From positions 1 through 64,000 of the forward strand of contig NZ_CP021405.1 of NCBI RefSeq assembly GCF_002504165.1: DNA of 64,000 nt. The letters run 5' to 3'. Below are positions 52,894-61,691 of the stretch, piece by piece; position 1 is the first letter of the stretch, and every line of letters begins with the position of its first letter. The DNA is from Pacificitalea manganoxidans. GTDB lineage: Bacteria > Pseudomonadota > Alphaproteobacteria > Rhodobacterales > Rhodobacteraceae. The notes below the pieces were generated by a model. It did not search any database and was not told the DNA's origin. It saw only the letters and a list, made by a program, of their open reading frames with translations. Both the position numbers and the translations under genes were made by a program.

Positions 52894-53553
52894 ATGACTT
52901 ATCTCAATAAGGACACCTGGGTCGGGCTGGTGATGCTGCTGGTCGCCGGTCTGTTCTGGCGCGAGGCCTCGCATATCCGCATCAGCCCGCTGGATGATCC
53001 GGTCGGCGCGGCGGGCCTGCCCAAAACGCTGGCCGTCGTGCTGGCGGTGCTGGCCGTGCTGCTGCTGATCCGTGCCATCGTCGGCGCGGCGATGGCGGTG
53101 CCGCCCCCTGCGGACGCCGCGCGCGCCGAACCCGCGACCCGCACGGACGACGCAGGCAATACCGTAGCCGCGATCCCCGCCCATGCGACACAGCCCGCCG
53201 CCGCGCCGGAAACCGGCATGGTGTCCGAGCCGGTGCAGCAGGCCGATCCCGAAGCCAAGCCTGCGACCCCCTCGCCCGCGCTCGCCACCCGGATGAAGCC
53301 GCATCTACGCGCCATCGTCATGCTGGGGCTTGGCGTGGGCTATCTGCTGGTGGTCACGACGCTGGGCTATGCCCTGTCGGTGATGGCGCTGATCTTTCTC
53401 GTATCGCTCTATATCGGCGCGCCGCTGGGGCTGCGCACGGTGCTCGTGGCGGTGCTGGGCGGGCTCGCGTTCCAGCTGCTGTTCGTCCAGTTCCTTGGCA
53501 TTCCGCTGCCGGGGGGCATCGTCGCCTCCCTGCTTTCCGGCCTGACCGGCTGA
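52894..53553 (+). CDS. tctB: Tripartite tricarboxylate transporter small permease (TctB family), set 1
   Basis: 219 residues with four hydrophobic segments. The N-terminal DTWVGLVMLLVAGLFW and the C-terminal GYALSVMALIFLVSLYIGA and FLGIPLPGG are family-like. An Ala/Pro-rich insertion of about 65 residues (about 68-132) separates the second and third segments and makes it longer than usual (about 150-180). GGGGAG precedes ATG 52894. Confidence 0.88.
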   Translation: MTYLNKDTWVGLVMLLVAGLFWREASHIRISPLDDPVGAAGLPKTLAVVLAVLAVLLLIRAIVGAAMAVPPPADAARAEPATRTDDAGNTVAAIPAHATQPAAAPETGMVSEPVQQADPEAKPATPSPALATRMKPHLRAIVMLGLGVGYLLVVTTLGYALSVMALIFLVSLYIGAPLGLRTVLVAVLGGLAFQLLFVQFLGIPLPGGIVASLLSGLTG

Positions 53554-53576
53554 TCCCCAAACCGAAAGCCTGATAC

Positions 53577-55085
53577 ATGGAATCCTTTTCCTATGCCTGG
53601 TCGGCGCTGACCACGACACCGGCGGCCTTTGCCGCGGTCGGTGGCGTTATCTGGGGGATCCTCGGCGGTGCGCTGCCGGGCATTTCACCCTCCATCGCGA
53701 TGGCGCTGCTCTTGCCCTTCACCTACACGATGGACCCGATCCCCGCGATCGTGCTGCTGGCGGCGACCTATGTCGGCGCGGAATATGGCGGCTCGATCCC
53801 CGCGATCCTGATCCGCACCCCCGGCACCAACGCGGCTGCCGCCACCGCCATCGACGGCTACGAGATGCAAAAGCAGGGCCGCGGCGGCGAAGCGCTGGGG
53901 ATTTCACTGGTTTCGGGCGTGATCGGCGGCATGATTGGCCTGTTTTTCCTTGTCCTGCTGACCAAGCCGCTGGCCGCCGTGGCGCTGCTGTTTACGCCCC
54001 CGGCCTATTTCGCGCTTGGGGTGCTGGGGCTCAGCGTCATCGCGTCACTGTCGTCCGGCTCGATGATCAAGGGGCTGATGGCCGGGGTGATCGGGTTGAT
54101 GATTGCCACTGTCGGCACCGATCCGATTTCCGGCGTCAATCGCTTTACCTATGGCGCGCCGAACCTGCTGGGCGGCATTCCGTTCATTCTGGTCATGGTC
54201 GGCGTCTTTGCGGTGTCGGAACTGCTGGTGCAGGCGGGTAAGCCTGAATACCGCCGCAACAATGACAGCCGCCAGATGCGCATTCGCCTGCCCAGCTGGG
54301 CCTTGCTGAAACGCCTGCGCAGACCGCAGATGATCGGCTCCGGCATCGGGCTGTTCGAGGGCTGCATGCCCGGCGCCGGTGGCTCCATCGCCGCCTTCAT
54401 GGCCTATAACGAGGCGCGCCGCTGGTCCAAACACCCCGAGGAGTTTGGCAAAGGCTCCCCCGAGGCGATCGCCGCCCCCGAAAGCGCCAACAACACCGTC
54501 GCGGGCACGGCGCTGGTGCCGATGCTGTCCTTTGGCATTCCCGGCTCCAACTCCACCGCGATCCTGCTGGGCGGGCTCTTGATCCACGGGCTGCAGCCCG
54601 GTCCGCTATTGTTCGAGGAACATCCCGACTTCATCTATGGCCTGTTCGGTGGGCTGTTCGTGGCCAACCTGTCGCTGTTCTTTGTCGGGATGCTGATCCT
54701 GACCCCGGCGATCTGGCTGGTGAACCGGCCCAAGCCCTACCTGATGGCGGCGATCTACGCGCTGATCTTCTCGGGCATCTACTCGATCGATAACACGTTG
54801 TTCGATCTGTATATCGTGCTGATCGCGGGCGCTGCGGGCTATGTCATGCGGCTGCTGGGCTTCCCGTTCCTGCCGCTCGTGCTGGGGCTGGTGCTGGGCT
54901 ACCTGATCGAAAGCAATTACCGCCGGTCGCTGCTGCTGACCGGGGGGGAGCATCGGGTGTTCATCGAAGATCCGATTTCGCTGGGCCTGCTGATCACCGC
55001 GTTCCTGTTCGTCGCAGGCTCGGCCCTGCGCGACTTCCGTCAGGCGCGGCGCAAACGTGCGGCGGCGTTGGAGGCGCAGGCGTGA
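53577..55085 (+). CDS. tctA: Tripartite tricarboxylate transporter large permease (TctA family), set 1
   Basis: 502 residues with about 11-12 membrane segments. The conserved TctA segments are GGALPGISPSIAMALLLPFTY, YVGAEYGGSIPAILIRTPGTNAAAAT and LSFGIPGSNSTAILLGGLLIHGLQPGP. It overlaps the start of MmgE/PrpD copy 5 (GTGA), so the transporter and that enzyme are made together. Confidence 0.93.
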   Translation: MESFSYAWSALTTTPAAFAAVGGVIWGILGGALPGISPSIAMALLLPFTYTMDPIPAIVLLAATYVGAEYGGSIPAILIRTPGTNAAAATAIDGYEMQKQGRGGEALGISLVSGVIGGMIGLFFLVLLTKPLAAVALLFTPPAYFALGVLGLSVIASLSSGSMIKGLMAGVIGLMIATVGTDPISGVNRFTYGAPNLLGGIPFILVMVGVFAVSELLVQAGKPEYRRNNDSRQMRIRLPSWALLKRLRRPQMIGSGIGLFEGCMPGAGGSIAAFMAYNEARRWSKHPEEFGKGSPEAIAAPESANNTVAGTALVPMLSFGIPGSNSTAILLGGLLIHGLQPGPLLFEEHPDFIYGLFGGLFVANLSLFFVGMLILTPAIWLVNRPKPYLMAAIYALIFSGIYSIDNTLFDLYIVLIAGAAGYVMRLLGFPFLPLVLGLVLGYLIESNYRRSLLLTGGEHRVFIEDPISLGLLITAFLFVAGSALRDFRQARRKRAAALEAQA

Positions 55086-56596
55086 TCGATCATCACATCC
55101 GACCTCTGCGCGCGGGTGAACGCCGCCCGCGCGAGGAAGAACTGGCATGGAAGATCGCGGAGCTTGCGACCGATCCCGCCCCTGACGATCCTGATGCGCT
55201 GCGCATGGCCGCGTGGCGCATCGTCGATGACTGGGCGGTCGCCATCGCCGCGCTGAACCGGCCCGCCGTGATCGCGGCGCGCGGGGCGGCGCTGGCCCAT
55301 CCGGTCGAGCCATCGCGGCCCGGCGGCGCCACGGTGCTGGGCATGGGCGCGGCGCGGTTCGATCCGTTCTGGGCGGGATACGCCAATGCCACGGCGATCC
55401 GGGAACTGGATTTCAACGACAGCTTCTTTGCCGCGGAATCGAGCCATCCCGGCGACGTCATCGGCCCGCTTGCCGCCGTGGCGCAGGCGCGGGGCTGCGA
55501 CGGGCGCGCGCTGCTGCGTGGTATCGTGACGGCCTATGAAGTGCAGGTCGATCTGGTGAAGGGCGTCGCGCTCAATCGCTACCGCATCGATCATGTCGCG
55601 CATCTGGGCCCGGCGGTGGCGGCCGGGATCGGCACCATGCTGGATCTGCCCGTGACGCAGGTCTATCACGCCGTGAACCTTGCCGCACATCTGGCCGTGT
55701 CCACCCGCCAGACCCGCAAGAACCAGATTTCCACCTATAAGGCCAATGCCCCGGGTCATATCGGTCAGATCGCGATGCTGGCCGTGGACCGTGCCATGCG
55801 CGGTGAAACCAGCCCCGCCCCGGTCTATGAGGGCGATTACGGGCTGCTGGCGATTTTGCTCGGCGGGCCGGATGTCCGCGTCACCGTGCCCCTGCCCGCC
55901 CCCGGCACGCCCAAACGCGCGATCCTCGAAACCTACCCCAAGGAACATTCCGCAGGCTATCACGGGCAGGCGATGATCGACCTTGCTTTTCGCATGCGCG
56001 CACAGGTGCCAGACCCCGAGCAGATCGACGAAATCGTCATCCATACCAAGGAGTTGACCCATCTGGTCATGGGCTCCGGCGCCGGCGATCCGGAAAAGTG
56101 GGATCCAAAGGCCAGCCGCGAGACGCTCGATCATTCGGCGATGTATATCTTTGCGGTCGCGTTTCAGGACGGGGTCTGGGACCATCATCGCAGCTACGAT
56201 CCCGCCCGCGCCGCGCGCGAAGATACGGTGCGGCTGTGGCGTAAGATCTCGACCCGCGCCGATCCCGGCTGGACCGCGGCCTTTACCGATCCCGCCCCGC
56301 TCGACAAGGCGCATGGCGGGCGGGTGGAGATCCGCCTGCGCGATGGGCAGATCGTGTCCGATGAACTCCGCGTGGCCGACGCCCATCCCCGCGGCGCGCG
56401 CCCCTTCGGCCCCGATCAATACCGGCAGAAATTCCTGACCCTTGCCGAAGGTCTGGTCGCGCCGGAGGAATGCACCCGGTTTTTGGACGCCGTCGCGGGG
56501 TTGGAAACCGCCGCTGCCGGAGCGCTTGGGGAGTTGCGCATCGCCGCCCTGCCCGACGCGCTCCACACGGGCCTATCGGGGCTGTTCACCAGCTGA
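55082..56596 (+). CDS. MmgE/PrpD-family protein (copy 5), closest to 2-methylcitrate dehydratase type
   Basis: 504 residues from GTG 55082. The landmark RELDFNDSFFAAESSHPGD matches the PrpD pattern (LDFND...HPSD), unlike the DYDDT-type copies. Later segments are NRYRIDHVAHLGPAVAAG and STYKANAPGHIG with the conserved Lys. It is translationally coupled to tctA. It may dehydrate a 2-methylcitrate-like or other tricarboxylic acid, but no prpB or prpC is nearby, so propionate metabolism is not supported. Confidence 0.9.
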   Translation: MIDHHIRPLRAGERRPREEELAWKIAELATDPAPDDPDALRMAAWRIVDDWAVAIAALNRPAVIAARGAALAHPVEPSRPGGATVLGMGAARFDPFWAGYANATAIRELDFNDSFFAAESSHPGDVIGPLAAVAQARGCDGRALLRGIVTAYEVQVDLVKGVALNRYRIDHVAHLGPAVAAGIGTMLDLPVTQVYHAVNLAAHLAVSTRQTRKNQISTYKANAPGHIGQIAMLAVDRAMRGETSPAPVYEGDYGLLAILLGGPDVRVTVPLPAPGTPKRAILETYPKEHSAGYHGQAMIDLAFRMRAQVPDPEQIDEIVIHTKELTHLVMGSGAGDPEKWDPKASRETLDHSAMYIFAVAFQDGVWDHHRSYDPARAAREDTVRLWRKISTRADPGWTAAFTDPAPLDKAHGGRVEIRLRDGQIVSDELRVADAHPRGARPFGPDQYRQKFLTLAEGLVAPEECTRFLDAVAGLETAAAGALGELRIAALPDALHTGLSGLFTS

Positions 56597-56616
56597 GAGA
56601 CGCGCGTCGATCTACA

Positions 56617-57190
56617 GAGCCCCCGCCCGCGAACAAGGCCGAAGGCCGCGCGGGCGAGCGCCTGCCCGCCGCGACGGGCTGGCGCTTTGCCACCTTGCGC
56701 TGACCTCGGAGCGGGGAGGTATATGGCTAGGATAAAGCGCGCCGCTCAATCGTTGCAGCGCCATCCCACTGGCAGGCTTGCGTCGCACTTAATACTTCTC
56801 CGGCGGTTCATTCGTGCTCAGAGCACCCGCTCGCGAACAAGGCCGCAGGCCGCGCGGGCGAGCGCCTGCCCGCCGCGACGGGCTGGCGCTTTGTTATCTC
56901 ACGCTGACCTCTGAGCTAGGAGGTTAGTTGCGCCATAAAGTGCGCCGCTCAACCGTTGCAGCGCCATCCCACGGGCAGGCTTGCGTTGCACTTGGAATGA
57001 CGATGCATCGCTTTCTCTGAAATGAGCGCCCCCGCCCGCGGACACGGCGAAGCCGCGCGGGCGAGCGCCTGCCCGTCCTCGCGGGCTGGCGCTTTGCCAC
57101 CTCGCGCTGACCTCGGAACGAAGAGGTAAATGGCGGGGATAAAGCGCGCCGCTCAACCGTTGCAGCGCCATCCCACGGGCAGGCTCACAC
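56617..57190. repeat. Three tandem ~203-bp repeats with conserved hairpins
   Basis: Units begin at 56617, 56821 and 57024. About 170 bases of each are alike and the last ~30 bases vary. Each holds the hairpin GCGCCTGCCCG / CGGGCTGGCGC (56658-56685, 56862-56889, 57065-57092), an 11-bp stem with one T-T mismatch followed by TTT. The loop is CCGCGA in units 1 and 2 and TCCTCG in unit 3. A second shared block has CGCCGCTCAA and GTTGCAGCGCCATCCCAC. It lies between convergent genes and may act as terminators, or be a mobile intergenic repeat family. Confidence 0.8.
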
Positions 57191-57224
57191 CACCGCCCCT
57201 GACGATGCGCAGCGCATGTGCCGG

Positions 57225-57250
57225 CGCCTGCCCCTCCCCACGGGCAGGCG
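57225..57250 (-). terminator. Hairpin after pdxA-type gene
   Basis: A 9-bp stem CGCCTGCCC / GGGCAGGCG with an 8-base loop, 15 bases beyond the pdxA-type stop on the minus strand. It is similar in sequence to the repeat hairpins next to it. Confidence 0.5.
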
Positions 57251-57265
57251 ACCGCCGCTCGCGCC

Positions 57266-58288
57266 TTACGCCGCGCCCGCCAATTCCCTCGCACGGGTGG
57301 CCAGTTGCGCGGCGAGGCGCACGGCGGTTTCGAAGGCACCGGGATCGGCGCTGCCTTTGCCGACGATATCATAGGCCGTGCCATGCGCGGGGGTCGTGAA
57401 CACGGTGGCCAGACCCGCTGTCACTGTCACGCCCTTGTTGAAGCCTTTCAGCTTCGTCGCGATCTGGCCTTGATCGTGATACATCGCGGTGACGCTGTCG
57501 AATTCGCCGCGAAACGCTTTCAGGTAAACCGTGTCGGACGGGTAGGGCCCGGAACAGTCGATGCCCTTGGCGGCCATCTCCTCGACCGCCGGACGGATGA
57601 TGTCGATCTCCTCGCGCCCAAACAGACCGCCCTCGCCATTATGCGGGTTCAGCGCGGCGACCGCGATGCGGGGGTGCTCGATCCCGGCGCGCTGCATGGT
57701 GTCATGCGCCAGTTGCAGCGCACGGCAGATATTGGGGCCGGTGATCTGCTCCACCGCCTCGCGCAGCGACACATGGCTGGTGACCCGCGTCATCCACTGC
57801 CCGTCGAGCACGTTCATCTCGGAAAACGGACCCTCGTGGTTCAGCAGATGCGCGAACATCTTATGCTCGTCGGGGAATTCCCAGCCGCCGCGGAACATCG
57901 CGCCCTTGTTGAGCGGGGCGAAGCTGATCGCGTCGACCTCCCCGGCCTGCGCGAAGTCAATCGCGCGGGCCAAAGTGTCGCCGGTGAGCCGCCCGGCTTC
58001 GGCGCTGGCCTCTCCGAGCGGCAGGGCGTCGGGATCGATATTGCCCAGATCCACGATCGGCACGCCTGGTCCATCGAACCGGGCCTCCGCCGGACGGGCC
58101 ACGGGGGCCAATTCCAGCGGCACACCGGCAAAGCGCGCACCCCGGCGCATCACCCGCGCGTCGCCCACTAGAACCAGCCGCGCCACCTGCGCCAGACGCC
58201 CGTCATGCAGCAGCCGCGCGGTCAGTTCCGGGCCGATGCCGGTCGGGTCGCCCGGCACCAGCGCGATGATCGGTCTGTCGTCACTCAT
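57266..58288 (-). CDS. PdxA-family 4-hydroxythreonine-4-phosphate dehydrogenase-like protein
   Basis: 340 residues with PdxA motifs: GDPTGIGPE at the N terminus, SFAPLNKGAMF, the metal His residues in TSHVSL, NPHNGEGGLFGREE and AMYHDQGQIATK, and TTPAHGTAYDIVGKG. Besides the vitamin B6 enzyme, PdxA-like proteins (PdxA2, DenD/OtnI-like) serve in catabolism of four-carbon acid sugars or aromatic diols. It is the last gene of an operon with tctCBA and a tartrate-dehydrogenase-like gene. A catabolic role is therefore favoured over vitamin B6 synthesis. Confidence 0.88.
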   Translation of the reverse strand: MSDDRPIIALVPGDPTGIGPELTARLLHDGRLAQVARLVLVGDARVMRRGARFAGVPLELAPVARPAEARFDGPGVPIVDLGNIDPDALPLGEASAEAGRLTGDTLARAIDFAQAGEVDAISFAPLNKGAMFRGGWEFPDEHKMFAHLLNHEGPFSEMNVLDGQWMTRVTSHVSLREAVEQITGPNICRALQLAHDTMQRAGIEHPRIAVAALNPHNGEGGLFGREEIDIIRPAVEEMAAKGIDCSGPYPSDTVYLKAFRGEFDSVTAMYHDQGQIATKLKGFNKGVTVTAGLATVFTTPAHGTAYDIVGKGSADPGAFETAVRLAAQLATRARELAGAA

Positions 58289-58312
58289 AGCTGTTCCTTT
58301 CCTGCCGCGCGC

Positions 58313-59386
58313 TTACGACAGCGCGTCGGCAATGGCCTTGCCGCAGGTTTCGGTGCTGGCCTTGCCGCCCAGATCGGGCGTGCGCAGCGCCTCCTCGGTC
58401 AACACGGTCTCGATTGCCGCGACGATGCCATCGGCGGCGTCCTTGTGGCCCAGATGCTCCAGCATCATCGCGCCCGCCCAGATTTGCCCGATAGGATTGG
58501 CCACGCCCTTGCCGGCGATGTCGGGGGCGGAGCCATGCACCGGCTCGAACAGCGAGGGGAAGTCATGTTCGGGATTGATGTTGCCTGACGGCGCAATGCC
58601 GATGGTGCCGGTGCAGGCGGGGCCCAGATCCGACAGGATGTCGCCGAACAGGTTGGAGCCCACCACCACGTCGAAGCGGTCCGGGTTCAGCACGAAATGA
58701 GCGGTAAGGATATCAATATGATACTTGTCCCACCTTACCCGTGGGTAATGCGCGGCCATCGCCTCCACCCGTTCATCCCAATAGGGCATCGAAATCGAAA
58801 TGCCGTTGGATTTGGTGGCCGAGGTCAGGTGCTGCTCCGGGCGGCTTTGCGCCAGATCGAAAGCGTATTTCAGAATGCGGTCGGTGCCGTGACGGGTGAT
58901 GACCGTTTCCTGCATCACGATCTCGCGGTCGGTGCCTTCGAACATCTTGCCGCCGATGGCGCTGTATTCGCCTTCGGTGTTTTCGCGCACGACGTAGAAA
59001 TCAATATCGCCCGGCTTGCGGTTCGCCAGCGGCGACGGAACGCCGGGCATCAGCCGCACGGGGCGCAGGTTTACATACTGGTCGAACTCGCGGCGGAATT
59101 TCAGCAGCGATCCCCAGAGCGAGATGTGATCGGGCACCGTATCCGGCCAGCCCACCGCGCCAAAGAAGATCGCGTCGCTGCCGCCGATGCGGTCCTTCCA
59201 GTCCTCGGGCATCATCTCGCCCTTGCGCTGGTAATAGTCGCAGGAGGCGAAATCGTGCTCCTTGAAGTCCAGCGACAGGTCATAGCGGCTTGCGGCGGCT
59301 TCCAGCACGCGCAGGCCTTCGGGCACCACTTCCTTGCCGATCCCGTCGCCGGCGATCACCGCGATGTCGAGCGTGTTCGAGGTCAT
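58313..59386 (-). CDS. ttuC: Tartrate/D-malate dehydrogenase-like beta-decarboxylating dehydrogenase
   Basis: 357 residues from ATG 59386 (AAGGAGA site). It shows IAGDGIGKEVVPEG, GAVGWPDTVPDHISLWG, VRENTEGEYSAIGG, the Lys in SATKSNG, GSNLFGDILSDLGPA and HGSAPDIAGKGVANP. The GWPD...HISLWG and ENTEGEYS patterns are those of tartrate dehydrogenase/D-malate dehydrogenase (TtuC/DmlA). It likely converts D-malate or tartrate-type acids oxidatively. The position between tctA set 2 and the pdxA-type gene suggests the transporter brings in a C4 or similar hydroxyacid. Confidence 0.9.
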   Translation of the reverse strand: MTSNTLDIAVIAGDGIGKEVVPEGLRVLEAAASRYDLSLDFKEHDFASCDYYQRKGEMMPEDWKDRIGGSDAIFFGAVGWPDTVPDHISLWGSLLKFRREFDQYVNLRPVRLMPGVPSPLANRKPGDIDFYVVRENTEGEYSAIGGKMFEGTDREIVMQETVITRHGTDRILKYAFDLAQSRPEQHLTSATKSNGISISMPYWDERVEAMAAHYPRVRWDKYHIDILTAHFVLNPDRFDVVVGSNLFGDILSDLGPACTGTIGIAPSGNINPEHDFPSLFEPVHGSAPDIAGKGVANPIGQIWAGAMMLEHLGHKDAADGIVAAIETVLTEEALRTPDLGGKASTETCGKAIADALS

Positions 59387-59457
59387 GTCTTCTCCTTGGA
59401 TACTGGATTGAAGCGGCCCCGCAATTGGATGCGGGGCGCGATGTCGGTGCCGGGGCG

Positions 59458-60996
59458 TCAGTCGCCCGGCGGCAGGGGGGCGCGTCCTGCGGTGGCGGTG
59501 GCGCCCTGCCCGCGACGGCGCGCGCGGCGGTAGAGCATGCCGATCACCGGGCTCAGAAGGCTCAGCGCGGTCAGGGCAAAGAACAGGTTGCCGATCCAGC
59601 TGTTGAAGAACAACAGCCAGTTGCTGTCGAAGATGATCATCGACTGGCTCCAGTTCTTCTCCAACAACCCGCCGAGCACCAGCCCCATCACGAAGGGCGC
59701 GGGGCCAAATCCGTGACGCATGGCGACGAACCCGATCAGGCCGGAAATCAGCATCACCCAGACGTCGAACATCTGCTGCTGATAGGCATAGGCGCCCACG
59801 ATCGAGAAACAGAACACCGCAGGCCACAGGAACGTGCGCGGGATCAGGGTGATCATCGAAAACACCTTGGCCCCGGCCAGCCCGATGAACAGGAAGGCAA
59901 AGTTGGCGATGAGCATCGCGATGAAGATCGCATAGAGGATCTCCGGCGTTTCACGCATCAGGAACGGCCCCGGACGGAAGCCATGCATGATCAGCGCCGC
60001 AAGGATCACCGCCGTGGTGCCGGAGCCGGGAATACCCAGCGCCAGCGTCGGGACCATCGCACCGGACGTGCCAGCATTGTTGGCAGCCTCCGGCCCGGCG
60101 ACGCCCTCGATGCAGCCTTTGCCGAATTCTTCAGGTGTCTTGGACCAGCGCTTGGCCTCGTTATAGCCCATGATCGCGGCGACGGTCGTGCCTTCGGCGG
60201 GCAGAATGCCGACGATGGTGCCGATGGCGGAGGACCGCAGGATGGTTTTCCAGATACGGCGCATGTCCTCCATACCCGGCAGGCGGATCGCGACGTCCTT
60301 GATCCGCTCGATGGCGGCATCGCGCGCATCGGCCTGTTTCAGCAGCTCCGCGATGGCAAAGACACCGATCAGAACCGGCACGAAATCGATGCCGTCATAG
60401 AGGAAGTTGGTGCCGAAGGTGAACCGCTCCACCCCGGTGACAAGGTGGATGCCGACGACGCTGACCAGCACCCCGAACATCCCGGAAATCAGGTTGCGCG
60501 GCGCGGATTTGCCGCTGATCGCGGCCAGCATCGACAGACCGAACAGGGTCAGCGCGAAATATTCCTGCGGCCGGAAGCTAAGCGCCACCTTGGACAGCAG
60601 CGGCGCCGCGATGATGAAGGCGACAAGGCTGAGAAGCCCGCCGCAGACGCTTGAAATCGCGGCAATACCTAGCGCGCGACCGGCTTCGCCCCGCTGGGCC
60701 ATCGGATAGCCGTCCAGCGCGGTGGCCACGGCGGGCGGCGCGCCCGGCGCGTTGATGAGGATCGCGGTGATCGAGCCGCCAAACGTGCCCGCGCAATAGA
60801 GCGCGGCCATCATCGAAATTGCGACCACCGGCTCCATCCCGATGGTAAAGGGCAGCAGCAGCGCCACCGCCATGGTCGAACTGAGGCCGGGCAGCGCCCC
60901 GATCACCACGCCCAGCAGCACGGACATGAAGATCAGTCCGAGGCTCACAGGCGTCATGATCAGCTCGAAGCCGGTCAGGATGGCGTCAATATTCAA
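59458..60996 (-). CDS. tctA: Tripartite tricarboxylate transporter large permease (TctA family), set 2
   Basis: 512 residues. The start is TTG 60996, since AAGGAGA lies 7 bases before it and the protein then begins with the normal first membrane segment. A longer frame adds an unlikely N terminus. Conserved segments are IGALPGLSSTMAVALLLPFT, YCAGTFGGSITAILINAPGAP and LALGIPGSGTTAVILAALIMHGFRPGP. It is clearly different from set 1, so the two transporters probably take different acids. Confidence 0.92.
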   Translation of the reverse strand: MNIDAILTGFELIMTPVSLGLIFMSVLLGVVIGALPGLSSTMAVALLLPFTIGMEPVVAISMMAALYCAGTFGGSITAILINAPGAPPAVATALDGYPMAQRGEAGRALGIAAISSVCGGLLSLVAFIIAAPLLSKVALSFRPQEYFALTLFGLSMLAAISGKSAPRNLISGMFGVLVSVVGIHLVTGVERFTFGTNFLYDGIDFVPVLIGVFAIAELLKQADARDAAIERIKDVAIRLPGMEDMRRIWKTILRSSAIGTIVGILPAEGTTVAAIMGYNEAKRWSKTPEEFGKGCIEGVAGPEAANNAGTSGAMVPTLALGIPGSGTTAVILAALIMHGFRPGPFLMRETPEILYAIFIAMLIANFAFLFIGLAGAKVFSMITLIPRTFLWPAVFCFSIVGAYAYQQQMFDVWVMLISGLIGFVAMRHGFGPAPFVMGLVLGGLLEKNWSQSMIIFDSNWLLFFNSWIGNLFFALTALSLLSPVIGMLYRRARRRGQGATATAGRAPLPPGD

Positions 60997-61139
60997 GGCC
61001 GTCTCCTTTGAAATTGGGTCTTTCGCACGCAGGCGCAGCCATGGCGCAGGCGCGGTCGGCGGCAAGCCGGGATCGCATGGGATGGCGCGGGTCAGCGCCG
61101 CAGGTCAGGGTCATGTCCGGGAGCGGGCGGCGGGGCCGG

Positions 61140-61679
61140 TCAGAAAATATTGCCGACCAGACCGCGCGGGAACGTCACTTGCAGCAACTCCGCGAACAAG
61201 AACAGCACCGCCAGCGGGAACAGCACGAGGAACGGCAGCAGGATTTTCCAGCGTCGTTCGCCCCACAGCAGCGGCAGCACCGCGCAGACCAGCACCAGCG
61301 CGGGCAAGGCGCCCAGCGTCGGCATGGTCACGACCAGCGCCACCAGAACCGCGCCGGTGGCCAGCACGATCGGGTTCAGCCGCTTGCGTCGCTCCACGTC
61401 CAGATCGACCCCGCGCCGCAATTTGCGGTGGTATTCGAACGGAATGATCAGCGCGATCAGCGCGATGACCAGCAAAACCAGCCGCGGGAATGTGGGCGGC
61501 TGCACGTTCTGCGCCAGCGAGGCAGGCACCTTGTCGAACGTAAAGGTCTGGGCGAAGAGCACCGCGCAGATCGCCAGCACCGTCGCCGCAACCCACAGGT
61601 CGATGCGGTGCACGCGGAAACCGGGGGAGCGTTCCGCCCCCCCGCCTTCGACCCCGTTATGTCGGGATGTGTCACTCAT
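61140..61679 (-). CDS. tctB: Tripartite tricarboxylate transporter small permease (TctB family), set 2
   Basis: 179 residues, standard length, with four hydrophobic segments (HRIDLWVAATVLAICAVLF at the first, LLPFLVLFPLAVLFLFAELL at the last) and the FPRLVLLVIALIALI segment. It starts 12 bases after the tctC set 2 stop. It is followed by a 143-base gap before the tctA start. Confidence 0.9.
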   Translation of the reverse strand: MSDTSRHNGVEGGGAERSPGFRVHRIDLWVAATVLAICAVLFAQTFTFDKVPASLAQNVQPPTFPRLVLLVIALIALIIPFEYHRKLRRGVDLDVERRKRLNPIVLATGAVLVALVVTMPTLGALPALVLVCAVLPLLWGERRWKILLPFLVLFPLAVLFLFAELLQVTFPRGLVGNIF

Positions 61680-61691
61680 GATTGCGCCCGC

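Noticed and set aside
55082-56596. Methylcitrate cycle (propionate) locus
   Set aside because: The copy 5 protein is PrpD-like, but no methylcitrate synthase or lyase gene is nearby, and it is coupled to a tricarboxylate transporter.
56617-57190. CRISPR array
   Set aside because: Repeat units are about 170-200 bp with no short unique spacers and no cas genes.
56700-57200. Small repeated proteins (MA-IKRAAQ-LQRHPTGR pattern) on the plus strand, and similar frames on the minus strand
   Set aside because: Both strands stay open only because of the GC-rich tandem repeat; there is no ribosome site pattern and the frames break in copy 2.
57266-58288. Vitamin B6 biosynthetic pdxA
   Set aside because: It ends an operon with tctCBA and a tartrate-dehydrogenase-like gene, and lacks the frequent ksgA/surA neighbours; a catabolic PdxA-type role is more likely, though not proven.
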